Of a stretch of DNA of 64,000 nt, positions 19,456-26,563 are shown piece after piece. The notes under the pieces are model-generated. The model was not told the DNA's origin. It ran no database searches and saw only the letters and a program-made list of their open reading frames with translations. The translations under genes were made by a program, and so were the position numbers. Positions within the stretch are counted from its first letter, which is position 1. Each line of letters starts with the position of its first letter. The stretch is from Kitasatospora sp044457565 (GTDB lineage Bacteria; Actinomycetota; Actinomycetes; Streptomycetales; Streptomycetaceae), in contig NZ_JBITGZ010000016.1 of the NCBI RefSeq assembly GCF_044457565.1, forward strand, positions 62,001 to 126,000. The letters are read 5' to 3'.

Positions 19456-19859
19456 CCGCCCAGTCCGTGGAGTTCCCCCTGGTGTGCCAGGTCTGTGGCA
19501 CACCAGGGGTGGCCTGGAAGGGCCAGACGCTGCGACGAGGGGAACTCCGATGGGAGGTTGACTTCCAGTGCGAGAACTGCGGTCTCACCAGCTGTGACTG
19601 GGACACCGGTGAGGCCCCGACGCACATCCGCGAGGCCCTGCTCTCGGCGTACGGTCCCGCCTGGCTCCGGGTGGAGGAGGCAAGGGACAGGGTCAAGGCC
19701 CTTCAGGTACTGCGCCGCACCTTCGGATGGTCCCTGGAACACGCCCGACAGGCGCTCGCAGGCCTGGCCTCGCCCGGATACGAGTGCACCGATGTCGAGG
19801 CGGAGTTCCTCCGGCTGGAGCTGAAGGAACTCGGCGTCCTCGCGGCCGTCGTGAAGTAA
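19452..19859 (+). CDS. Candidate immunity protein: zinc ribbon plus bL12-C-terminal-like domain
   Basis: 135 residues; the GTG start overlaps the toxin stop as GTGA, the coupling expected for a toxin-immunity pair. Residues 10-48 hold two CxxC knuckles (C12/C15 and C40/C43), a zinc ribbon. Residues 79-135 align almost without gaps to the C-terminal domain of ribosomal protein bL12: RVKALQVLRRTFGWSLEHAR corresponds to the KVAVIKAVR...TGLGLKEAK helix-turn of E. coli bL12, and EAEFLRLELKELG to its last helix. No signal peptide is present, so it acts in the cytoplasm. The immunity role is inferred from position; the bL12 resemblance is seen in the sequence. An alternative is an unrelated small regulatory protein. 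Confidence 0.8.
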   Translation: MTAQSVEFPLVCQVCGTPGVAWKGQTLRRGELRWEVDFQCENCGLTSCDWDTGEAPTHIREALLSAYGPAWLRVEEARDRVKALQVLRRTFGWSLEHARQALAGLASPGYECTDVEAEFLRLELKELGVLAAVVK

Positions 19860-20035
19860 CCCTGAGACCGGGTGCGCGGGAGGCTCTGCCGACCGCCACC
19901 CGGACCCGGCGGTACGAGGTGCGAAGCGTGCCCTCCCGCCGGAAGCTGCGACGGGGCGAGAATCGGTCGTCGGGGCCCGGGGACAGTCGCCGACATGCCG
20001 AGTAGGACGAGCCAACTGAGACGGGGCAGGTGCAG

Positions 20036-21196
20036 ATGAACACGCGCAGGCTACGAGTTCCCCGGCGGCCGGTACTTGTAGGTCTTCTCGGCGCCGTAGC
20101 AGCGGCCTGCGGACCGGAGCAGGCACCCACGACGCCGACGCGTGATCCGCAGCCGGCACCGCCCGGTGCTGTGCCCGCCGTCGTCCACCAGCCCGGTGTT
20201 GTCACCGCGCCGCCGGCGGCGAGTGAGGTCACGGCCTACCGCGTCACCGCTGAGCACCGGGCGGGGCTGGCGGAGCTGCTGCGGCGGCTGGGCGCCGTGG
20301 CCGCTGCGGCGGAGGCGGCCGACAGCGTCACCGTGTCGGTCGGGGCGTCGCTGTTCGACGAGCGGTTCGGCCTGGCCGGACAGCGGCCACGCGGGCTCAC
20401 AGCCATGCCCGCGTTCCCCAGCGACGTACTGGACCCGGCCTGGTGTCACGGCGACCTGACCGTACAGGTCTGCGCGGCCACCCCCGAGCGGACGGCCGAC
20501 CTCAGCGGACGGGTGGCCCAGACGCCTGGGCTGGAGCCCCTCTGGCGCATGCCCGGATTCAGGGAGGGCAACGAGCTGGGCCGGGGCGGGCGGGCCTTCG
20601 CGACCAACCTGTTCGGCTTCCGCGAGGGCGCCGGCAACCTGGAGGCCGAGGACACCGCGCTGATGGACCGCCAGGTCTGGGTGCAGCCCGGCGCCGAAGA
20701 GCCCGCCTGGACGGCCGGGGGCAGCTACCAGGTGATCCGCCTGATCAGGTTCGCGATGCCGCTCTGGGACGCCGACGCCGTACCGAAGCAGGAGGCGGTG
20801 TTCGGCCGGCACAAGGACAGCTCCGCGCCGCTCGGCCACAGCCGGGAGACCGACACCCCCGACTACGCGGGCGACCCGACCGGGCAGATCATCTCCCTCG
20901 ACTCTCACATCCGCCGGGCCAACCCCCGCACCGGCGAGTCGGATGCCAACCGCATCCTGCGGCGCAGCTACTCCTACCGGCTGGAGCGCGACGCCGGCGG
21001 CCGGGAGAACGCAGGACTGCTCTTCATGTGCTTCCAGCGCGACATCGAGCGCGGGTTCGACACCGTGCAGCGCAGGCTCCAGGGCGAGGCACTGGAGAAG
21101 TACGTCCTGCCGTTCGGCGGCGGCTACTACTTCACGCTCCCCGGCGTGGCCGCCGGTGGCGGGGACCACCTCGGACGCGGGCTGCTGGAGGCGTAG
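20036..21196 (+). CDS. DyP-type heme peroxidase, exported (lipoprotein-like)
   Basis: 386 residues from ATG 20036 (a GTG at 20030 is an alternative). The N-terminus (RRLRVPRRPVLVGLLGAVAAAC) is a signal with a possible lipid-modified C25, although the lipobox is atypical. The fold is the EfeB-like DyP family: VSVGASLFDERFGL, a GSYQVIRLIRF segment, the heme-ligand region FGRHKDSSAPLG with H259, and the distal-side arginine region SHIRRANPRT. The signature GxxDG reads GFREG (194-198), with Glu at position 197 in place of the usual Asp. These enzymes use hydrogen peroxide to oxidise dyes or phenols. A second paralogue lies at 61672 and keeps the Asp. There is no efeU or efeO next to it. Confidence 0.92.
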   Translation: MNTRRLRVPRRPVLVGLLGAVAAACGPEQAPTTPTRDPQPAPPGAVPAVVHQPGVVTAPPAASEVTAYRVTAEHRAGLAELLRRLGAVAAAAEAADSVTVSVGASLFDERFGLAGQRPRGLTAMPAFPSDVLDPAWCHGDLTVQVCAATPERTADLSGRVAQTPGLEPLWRMPGFREGNELGRGGRAFATNLFGFREGAGNLEAEDTALMDRQVWVQPGAEEPAWTAGGSYQVIRLIRFAMPLWDADAVPKQEAVFGRHKDSSAPLGHSRETDTPDYAGDPTGQIISLDSHIRRANPRTGESDANRILRRSYSYRLERDAGGRENAGLLFMCFQRDIERGFDTVQRRLQGEALEKYVLPFGGGYYFTLPGVAAGGGDHLGRGLLEA

Positions 21197-21397
21197 GGCG
21201 GCCCGCCGGCCGCCGGTTCACCTGAACGAAGGACACCGGTGGCCGTCTCGTCGAACTATCCGCAAGCCAGGGCCGGTTGCTCTACGGCCCGAGTGACCGG
21301 CTCGTTGGCGACCCGTGTGTCAGATTGTTCAACGAAGCTTCCGGCAACGGTCATACGGCTGTCTGATGGAACGTCGTTGTTACGCCCCGGTAATGCC

Positions 21398-21411
21398 TAC
21401 GCTCGGAGATA
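21398..21411 (+). promoter_or_regulatory. Possible leaderless promoter of pyk
   Basis: TACGCT (21398-21403) matches the TANNNT -10 pattern and ends 7 bases before the pyk ATG, which would place transcription start at or next to the start codon. No convincing -35 is visible at 17-18 bases (TTGTTA at 21377 is 15 bases away). Confidence 0.4.
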
Positions 21412-22838
21412 TGCGCCGAGCAAAAATCGTCTGTACTCTCGGGCCCGCCACCGACACGTACGACCAGATCAAGACCCTGGTCGACGCCGGCATGGACATC
21501 GCCCGACTCAACCTGAGCCACGGCTCCCACATCGAGCACGAAGAGCGCTACCGCCGGGTACGCAAGGCCGCCGACGAGACCGGCCGCAGCGTCGGCGTCC
21601 TGGTCGACCTTCAAGGCCCGAAGATCCGCCTGGACACCTTCGCCGAAGGCCCTGTATTCCTCGAACGCGGCGACGAGTTCACCATCACCGTCGAGGACGT
21701 CCCCGGCGACCGCGACATCTGCGGCACCACCTACAAGGGCCTCGCCGCCGACGTCTCACGCGGCGAACGGATCCTCGTCGACGACGGCCGGGTCTGCCTG
21801 GAGGTCACCCACGTCGACGGCCCCCGCGTCCACTGCATCGTCATCGAAGGCGGCCTGGTCTCCGACCACAAGGGCCTCAACCTCCCCGGCGTCGCCGTCT
21901 CCGTGCCCGCACTCAGCGACAAGGACGTCGCCGACCTGCGCTGGGCCCTGCAGACCGGCGCCGACCTCATCGCGCTCTCCTTCGTCCGCAGCGGCCGCGA
22001 CATCGAGGACGTCCACCGGATCATGGCCGAGGAGGGCCGGGTCCTCCCCGTCATCGCCAAGATCGAGAAGCCGCAGGCCGTCGACAACCTCGAATCGATC
22101 GTCGACGCCTTCGACGGCATCATGGTCGCCCGCGGAGACCTGGGCGTGGAGATGCCCCTCGAACAGGTCCCGCTCGTCCAGAAGCGCGCCATCAAACTGG
22201 CCAAGCGCAACGCCAAGCCGGTCATCGTCGCCACCCAGATGCTCGACTCGATGATCAACGCCTCCCGCCCCACCCGCGCCGAGGCCTCCGACGTCGCCAA
22301 CGCCGTCCTCGACGGCACCGACGCCGTCATGCTCTCCGGCGAAACCTCCGTCGGCAAATACCCCATCGAGACCGTCAAGACCATGGGACGGATCATCGAA
22401 GCCGCCGAAGAGGACATCCTCGCCACCGGACTCCCGCCGCTCACCCCGCGCAACAAGCCCCGCACCCAGGGCGGCGCCGTCGCCCGCGCGGCCGCCGAAA
22501 TCGGCGACTTCCTGGGCGCCAAGTACCTCGTCGCCTTCACCCAGAGCGGCGACACCGCCCGCCGCCTCACCCGCTACCGCTCGCCCATCCCCGTGCTCGC
22601 CTTCACCTACGAGCCCGCCGTCCGCAGCCAACTCGCCCTCACCTGGGGCGTCGAGACCTTCCTCGGCCCCTTCGCCGGCACCACCGACGAGATGGTCGAA
22701 CAGGTCGACGCCGCACTCGTCGGCCTCGGCCGCTGCAAGAAGGGCGACATCGTCGTCATCACCGCCGGCTCACCCCCGGGCCTCGCCGGCTCCACCAACC
22801 TCGTCCGGGTCCACCACGTCGGCGAACTCGACACCTGA
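21411..22838 (+). CDS. pyk: Pyruvate kinase
   Basis: 475 residues, the normal length. It catalyses phosphoenolpyruvate + ADP to pyruvate + ATP in glycolysis. Visible motifs are ARLNLSHG (31-38), VLVDLQGPKIR (63-73), the catalytic lysine K217 in IAKIEKP, the metal/phosphate loop MVARGDLGVEM (238-248) and ATQMLDSM. The start MRRAKIVCTLGPA is the family-typical N-terminus; an ATG six codons upstream (21393) is less likely. Position and neighbours correspond to the S. coelicolor pyk1 (SCO2014) locus next to the ANTAR regulator. Identity is very secure. Confidence 0.97.
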   Translation: MRRAKIVCTLGPATDTYDQIKTLVDAGMDIARLNLSHGSHIEHEERYRRVRKAADETGRSVGVLVDLQGPKIRLDTFAEGPVFLERGDEFTITVEDVPGDRDICGTTYKGLAADVSRGERILVDDGRVCLEVTHVDGPRVHCIVIEGGLVSDHKGLNLPGVAVSVPALSDKDVADLRWALQTGADLIALSFVRSGRDIEDVHRIMAEEGRVLPVIAKIEKPQAVDNLESIVDAFDGIMVARGDLGVEMPLEQVPLVQKRAIKLAKRNAKPVIVATQMLDSMINASRPTRAEASDVANAVLDGTDAVMLSGETSVGKYPIETVKTMGRIIEAAEEDILATGLPPLTPRNKPRTQGGAVARAAAEIGDFLGAKYLVAFTQSGDTARRLTRYRSPIPVLAFTYEPAVRSQLALTWGVETFLGPFAGTTDEMVEQVDAALVGLGRCKKGDIVVITAGSPPGLAGSTNLVRVHHVGELDT

Positions 22839-22855
22839 CCCGGCGCCACCACCGC

Positions 22856-22891
22856 GACGGCGCGCCCCCACGGGCCAGGGGACGCGCCGTC
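22856..22891 (+). terminator. pyk terminator hairpin
   Basis: Arms GACGGCGCG (22856-22864) and CGCGCCGTC (22883-22891) with further CCCC/GGGG pairing inside the loop, beginning 18 bases after the pyk stop codon. Confidence 0.75.
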
Positions 22892-23019
22892 CTCCGGTCT
22901 CCCGCCCCGCGTTCCGCCCCGCCCTCATCACCGCCCCGCACCGATCACGGCCATTCCATTCGCGTTCCTCGTACGCCGCACCCGCACCCGGGCGGGCCGG
23001 AATGCCACGAGGTGGCACG

Positions 23020-23109
23020 ATGCCCACCATCGCGGTCCTGGAGCGACCGGCGCTTGCCCTTCGCATGCGGCCCACGGTGGATCTGGAGCCGCTGGAAGAA
23101 GCCTGCTGA
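23020..23109 (+). CDS. Possible 29-residue small ORF downstream of pyk
   Basis: ATG at 23020 preceded by GAGGTGG with suitable spacing; it encodes a short peptide starting MPTIAVLERPALALRMRP and ending LEPLEEAC, stop at 23107-23109. No homology is recognised and there is no hydrophobic segment. It may be a remnant or chance; the Shine-Dalgarno is the only positive evidence. Confidence 0.25.
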   Translation: MPTIAVLERPALALRMRPTVDLEPLEEAC

Positions 23110-23126
23110 GCCGACCGCGCCGCCGG

Positions 23127-23909
23127 TCAGTACTTCGGGCCGATGTGGGCGTCCATGAGGGCCACCGAATCCTTGCGGGCGATCGAGACGTTCACGGCGC
23201 CGCTGGAGCGGGTGACGGCCTTCCACTGCACCCCGACGGCGTCGAGGGTGGCGGTGAAGATGCCGATGATGTCGGCCGAGGTGTTGGTGAAGAAGTACCG
23301 CGGGTACTCGCGCCGCTGTACGACACCGTCCACCGTCCGACTGGCCCAGTTGATGATCCGGCACCCGTCGGAGTGGATCAGCCCCCGCAGCAGCCCCCAG
23401 GGGTGCGCGTCGACGATCTCCTGTTGCCATTCGATGAGGGAGATCGCGCGCTCGTGCTTTCTCCCGGGTCCGTGTTGGGGGAAGATACACGGAAGGTGCT
23501 TTGAGTAGACCTTGACGTAGTGGCAGCCGGCGCTCTGGACCCGACACACGGAGTTCTCCGGCAGTACCGTTCGCATGGCTTGTGCGGCCGCATCCATGAG
23601 ACCGGGCCACGCGTCTCCGCACGCAATGGACAGACTGGGAACGCTCTTCCGGGCCGACTGGACGATGTGTCCGTCACCCAGGTACAGGCCCAGAAGGTAC
23701 GCGTATGTGCTCCCGTCGACAGGGGCTGCGTCGCACCGAAAGCATGAAGATCGATGAGGCCGGGACTGCTCGCCGCGGCGTATGCGGTCGTGGTGCTTCC
23801 AACTGCTGATGGTGCCGACGGGGATCCCGCAAAGCCGAGCGACCTCGGCGTTGGGCTTGCCGTCGCGAAGGAGCGAGATCGCGCGCTGACGGACAACGAG
23901 GCTGTGCAT
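23127..23909 (-). CDS. HTH-LAGLIDADG homing-endonuclease-like protein
   Basis: 260 residues from ATG 23909. An N-terminal helix-turn-helix (about residues 8-45, AISLLRDGKPNAEVARLCGI then a recognition helix GTISSWKHHDR) is followed by a CxxC pair (C56, C59). Two LAGLIDADG-type helices follow: YLLGLYLGDG (71-80, acidic D79) and LLRGLIHSDG (173-182, D181). Two motifs in one chain are typical of monomeric homing endonucleases. It is neither inside an intron nor an intein, but stands alone next to the tRNA gene at 24020. No strong Shine-Dalgarno is seen; the frame is open further upstream through the tRNA, which is not plausible coding. It may act as a transcription factor, as exapted LAGLIDADG proteins do. 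Confidence 0.75.
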   Translation of the reverse strand: MHSLVVRQRAISLLRDGKPNAEVARLCGIPVGTISSWKHHDRIRRGEQSRPHRSSCFRCDAAPVDGSTYAYLLGLYLGDGHIVQSARKSVPSLSIACGDAWPGLMDAAAQAMRTVLPENSVCRVQSAGCHYVKVYSKHLPCIFPQHGPGRKHERAISLIEWQQEIVDAHPWGLLRGLIHSDGCRIINWASRTVDGVVQRREYPRYFFTNTSADIIGIFTATLDAVGVQWKAVTRSSGAVNVSIARKDSVALMDAHIGPKY

Positions 23910-24019
23910 GCGACAAGGCTGGTCGAGCACGTAGTCTCGATGGGTGAGATTTCGGGGATCTTCACCCGACGTGATGAAGATCCCAGGAAAGCAATGCGAC
24001 CTTCGAATCGAAGGTATTG

Positions 24020-24094
24020 TGCCCCGAGTGGGACTCGAACCCACACTGTATGGTGTTTGAGACCATTGCCTGCTGCCAATTGGGCTATCGGGGC
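24020..24094 (-). tRNA. tRNA-Leu (anticodon CAA), short variable loop
   Basis: The minus strand folds into a complete cloverleaf. Acceptor GCCCCGA/TCGGGGC (7 of 7 pairs), D-arm with GG in AATTGGCAGC, anticodon stem ATGGT/ACCAT (5 of 5), loop CTCAAAC with anticodon CAA, variable loop ACAGT of only five bases, T-arm GTGGG-TTCGAGT-CCCAC (5 of 5), discriminator A at 24020. CCA is not encoded. CAA and A73 indicate leucine, but bacterial tRNA-Leu normally has a long variable arm, which is absent here. The 5' end of the tRNA is at 24094. Confidence 0.9.
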
Positions 24095-24190
24095 CTATGT
24101 TTCGAAGGCGGATAGCCGCCCTCTGTGAGACCAACATACCGTGTCTGGGTAGGCTCGTGCATGCAGTACCCCGCCGGAACGAGGAGCCCC

Positions 24191-24850
24191 GTGAGCACCG
24201 CCGACGAGCAGCCTGAGCCGCTTGAGACCGAGTTGCCCCAGATCACCCGAATTGTCATTGCCGAGGACGAGGCGCTGATCCGTCTCGACCTGAAGGAGAT
24301 GCTCGAAGAGGAGGGTTACACCGTCGTCGGCGAGGCCGGGGATGGTGAGACGGCGGTGAAGCTCGTCCAGGAGCTGCGCCCCGACCTGGCGATCCTGGAT
24401 GTGAAGATGCCCGTGCTGGACGGGCTCTCCGCCGCCGAGCAGATCCACGAGGCGCACCTGGCCCCGGTGCTGATGCTGACGGCGTTCTCGCAGCGCGAGC
24501 TGGTGGACCGGGCGCGGGACGCGGGTGCGATGGCGTACATCGTGAAGCCGTTCAGCAAGAGTGACCTGGTGCCGGCGATCGAGATGGCCGTCTCGCGGTA
24601 CACCGAGATGCGCACGCTGGAGGAGGAGATCGCCGATCTCACCCAGCGGCTGGAGACCCGCAAGCTGGTGGACCGCGCGAAGAGCGTGCTGCAGACGAAG
24701 TTCGGGTTGAACGAGCCGGCTGCGTTCCGCTGGATCCAGAAGACGTCGATGGACCGTCGGATGACCATGGCCGCCGTGGCGGAGGCCGTGATCGAGGAGG
24801 GCGTCGCCCAGGACAAGAAGAAGGCCGACGAGGCCCCGTCCGAGGGCTGA
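24191..24850 (+). CDS. pdtaR: ANTAR-domain response regulator (PdtaR family)
   Basis: 219 residues. A CheY-like receiver occupies about residues 18-135, with acidic pocket E25/D26, phospho-acceptor D70 in AILDVKMP and conserved K119 in YIVKPF. An ANTAR RNA-binding domain occupies about 147-205. ANTAR regulators antiterminate transcription by binding paired hairpins in mRNA. M. tuberculosis Rv1626 is the family reference and lies in a related pykA-polA neighbourhood. The cognate kinase (PdtaS type) is not in this window. GTG 24191 is chosen because GAGGAG lies 4 bases upstream. A leaderless start at ATG 24161 is possible, since TAGGCT (24150-24155) lies 5 bases before it in the same frame. Confidence 0.94.
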   Translation: MSTADEQPEPLETELPQITRIVIAEDEALIRLDLKEMLEEEGYTVVGEAGDGETAVKLVQELRPDLAILDVKMPVLDGLSAAEQIHEAHLAPVLMLTAFSQRELVDRARDAGAMAYIVKPFSKSDLVPAIEMAVSRYTEMRTLEEEIADLTQRLETRKLVDRAKSVLQTKFGLNEPAAFRWIQKTSMDRRMTMAAVAEAVIEEGVAQDKKKADEAPSEG

Positions 24851-24860
24851 TCGGGAGCAT

Positions 24861-24899
24861 CCGAGGGAAGTCCCGAAGGACCACCCGAGGGAAGTCCCG
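24861..24899. repeat. Direct repeat of 15 bp, period 24
   Basis: CCGAGGGAAGTCCCG occurs at 24861-24875 and again at 24885-24899, between pdtaR and the terminator. Each copy contains the small palindrome GGGAAGTCCC. Function unknown. Confidence 0.6.
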
Positions 24900-24912
24900 G
24901 ACGAGGACACGA

Positions 24913-24948
24913 AGAGGGGCCCGGCAGCCGAAGCTGCCGGGCCCCTCT
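24913..24948. terminator. Bidirectional terminator between pdtaR and livF
   Basis: Perfect 16-bp stem AGAGGGGCCCGGCAGC (24913-24928) with its complement at 24933-24948, closed by a CGAA tetraloop, in the gap between two convergent transcription units. Confidence 0.9.
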
Positions 24949-24959
24949 CGGTGTGTGGC

Positions 24960-25676
24960 TCAGTCCTCGCCGAGGTACGCCTTTCGGACGGACTCGTCGT
25001 GGAGCAGGTCGGCGCCGGTGCCGGTGAGCACGATCCGGCCGGTCTCCATCACGTAGCCCTGGTCGGAGAGCGAGAGCGCCGCCTGGGCGTTCTGCTCGAC
25101 GAGCAGGATGGTGGTGCCGGAGGCGCGCAGTTCGACGATGGTCGCCATGATCTTCTGCATCATCAGCGGGGACAGGCCCATCGAGGGCTCGTCGAGCATG
25201 AGCAGCTTGGGCTGGGACATCAGCGCGCGGCCCATGGCGAGCATCTGCTGCTCGCCGCCGGAGAGCGTGCCGGCGGCCTGCTTGCGGCGCTCGCCGAGGA
25301 TCGGGAAGAGCGTGTAGGCGCGTTCGACGTCGGCGGTGATGCCGGCGGTGTCCTTGCGCAGGAAGGCGCCGAGGAGGAGGTTCTCCTCGATGGTCATCCG
25401 GGGGAAGATGTGCCGGCCTTCGGGGGAGTGGGCCAGGCCCAGCGCGACGATCTTGTGCGCGGGGACGGAGGTGAGCGGGGCCCCCTCGAAGGTGATCTTT
25501 CCGGAGGTCGGTCGGAGCAGGCCGGACAGGGTGCGCAGGGTGGTGGTCTTGCCGGCGCCGTTGGTGCCGATGAGGGTGGTGACCTCGCCCTGGTTGACGC
25601 TGAAGCTGATGCCCTTGACGGCTTCGATCTTGCCGTAGGAGACGCGGAGGTCCTCGACCTCGAGAAGCGCGGTCAC
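24960..25676 (-). CDS. livF: Branched-chain amino-acid ABC transporter ATPase LivF
   Basis: 238 residues, the normal LivF length. Walker A GTNGAGKTT, signature LSGGEQQMLAMGRAL and Walker B LLMLDEPSMGLSP are complete. The C-terminus has the LivF-type VMETGRIVLTGTG. The GTG start overlaps the livG stop as GTGA, so translation is coupled. With LivG it energises import of leucine, isoleucine and valine by the LivHM channel. It is the last gene of the livJ-HMGF unit. Confidence 0.96.
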   Translation of the reverse strand: MTALLEVEDLRVSYGKIEAVKGISFSVNQGEVTTLIGTNGAGKTTTLRTLSGLLRPTSGKITFEGAPLTSVPAHKIVALGLAHSPEGRHIFPRMTIEENLLLGAFLRKDTAGITADVERAYTLFPILGERRKQAAGTLSGGEQQMLAMGRALMSQPKLLMLDEPSMGLSPLMMQKIMATIVELRASGTTILLVEQNAQAALSLSDQGYVMETGRIVLTGTGADLLHDESVRKAYLGED

Positions 25677-26563
25677 TGGTCTGCCTCCGTGCTGGCGGTG
25701 CTGCCGGTGGTGCTGCCGCCGCCGGCGTTGCTGTCGGTTCCTTCGAGCGGGGCGCCGAGGTAGGCGGTGATGACGCGCTCGTCGTTCTGGACGGTTTCGC
25801 GGTCGCCCTCGACGATCTTCTGGCCCTGGACGAGGACGGCGGTGCGGTCGCAGAGGTTGAAGATGAACCGCATGTCGTGCTCGATGACCAGGATCGCGAT
25901 GCCCTTGTCGCGGATGGCGAAGACGAGCTCCTCTGCGGCGCGGGTCTCCTGGGGGTTCATGCCGGCGGTGGGCTCGTCGAGCAGGAGCAGGCCGGGGTCG
26001 CTGGCGAGGGCGCGGGCGATTTCGAGCTTGCGCTGTTCGCCGTAGGGGAGGTTGCGCGAGAGGTGCTCGGCCTTGTGGTCGAGGCCGATGAAGGCGAGCA
26101 GGTCCATGGCGCGCTCGCGGCTCTCGGCCTCGGCCTTGCGGTAGCCGGGGCCGCGCAGGATGGCGGAGAAGAGGCCTTCCTTGGTGCGGGTGTGGCGGCC
26201 GACGAGGACGTTCTCCAGGACGGTCATGTTGGCGAAGAGCCGGATGTTCTGGAAGGTGCGGGCGATGCCGGCCTGGGTGACGAGGTGGGGCTTGGGCGGC
26301 AGGACGGTGCCCTTGTAGCTGACGGTGCCCTCGGTGGGCACGTACAGGCCGGTGAGGCAGTTGAAGAAGGTCGTCTTGCCGGCGCCGTTGGGGCCGATGA
26401 GGCCGACGATCTCGCCGCTGTTGACGGTGAGGTCGACGTTGTTGACGGCGGTGAGGCCGCCGAAGCGCATCACCACGCCGCGGGCGTCGAGGACGGGGGT
26501 GGCCGCGTCGCCGATGGCGTCGCGCGGGGCGGGGACGGTACTGGTGGTCATGGTGCTGGTCAC
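25673..26563 (-). CDS. livG: Branched-chain amino-acid ABC transporter ATPase LivG
   Basis: 296 residues, with Walker A GPNGAGKTT, a signature-like LPYGEQRKLEIARAL (the LivG-typical Y in place of S), and Walker B LLLLDEPTAGMNP. The first ~25 residues and the Ser/Thr/Gly-rich last ~25 extend beyond the conserved core. The GTG start overlaps the livM stop as GTGA and its own stop overlaps the livF start, making a fully coupled operon. Confidence 0.96.
   Translation of the reverse strand: MTSTMTTSTVPAPRDAIGDAATPVLDARGVVMRFGGLTAVNNVDLTVNSGEIVGLIGPNGAGKTTFFNCLTGLYVPTEGTVSYKGTVLPPKPHLVTQAGIARTFQNIRLFANMTVLENVLVGRHTRTKEGLFSAILRGPGYRKAEAESRERAMDLLAFIGLDHKAEHLSRNLPYGEQRKLEIARALASDPGLLLLDEPTAGMNPQETRAAEELVFAIRDKGIAILVIEHDMRFIFNLCDRTAVLVQGQKIVEGDRETVQNDERVITAYLGAPLEGTDSNAGGGSTTGSTASTEADQ

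Noticed and set aside
12589..19503. 2,304-codon open frame on the minus strand opposite the RHS gene
   Set aside because: An antisense shadow caused by high GC3 and the YD repeats; composition is Val/Gly/Ala/Asp monotony with no domain, while the plus strand shows clear RHS motifs.
24021..24094. tRNA 3' end as an integrative-element attachment site
   Set aside because: I found no second copy of the tRNA 3' segment in the window and no integrase gene.
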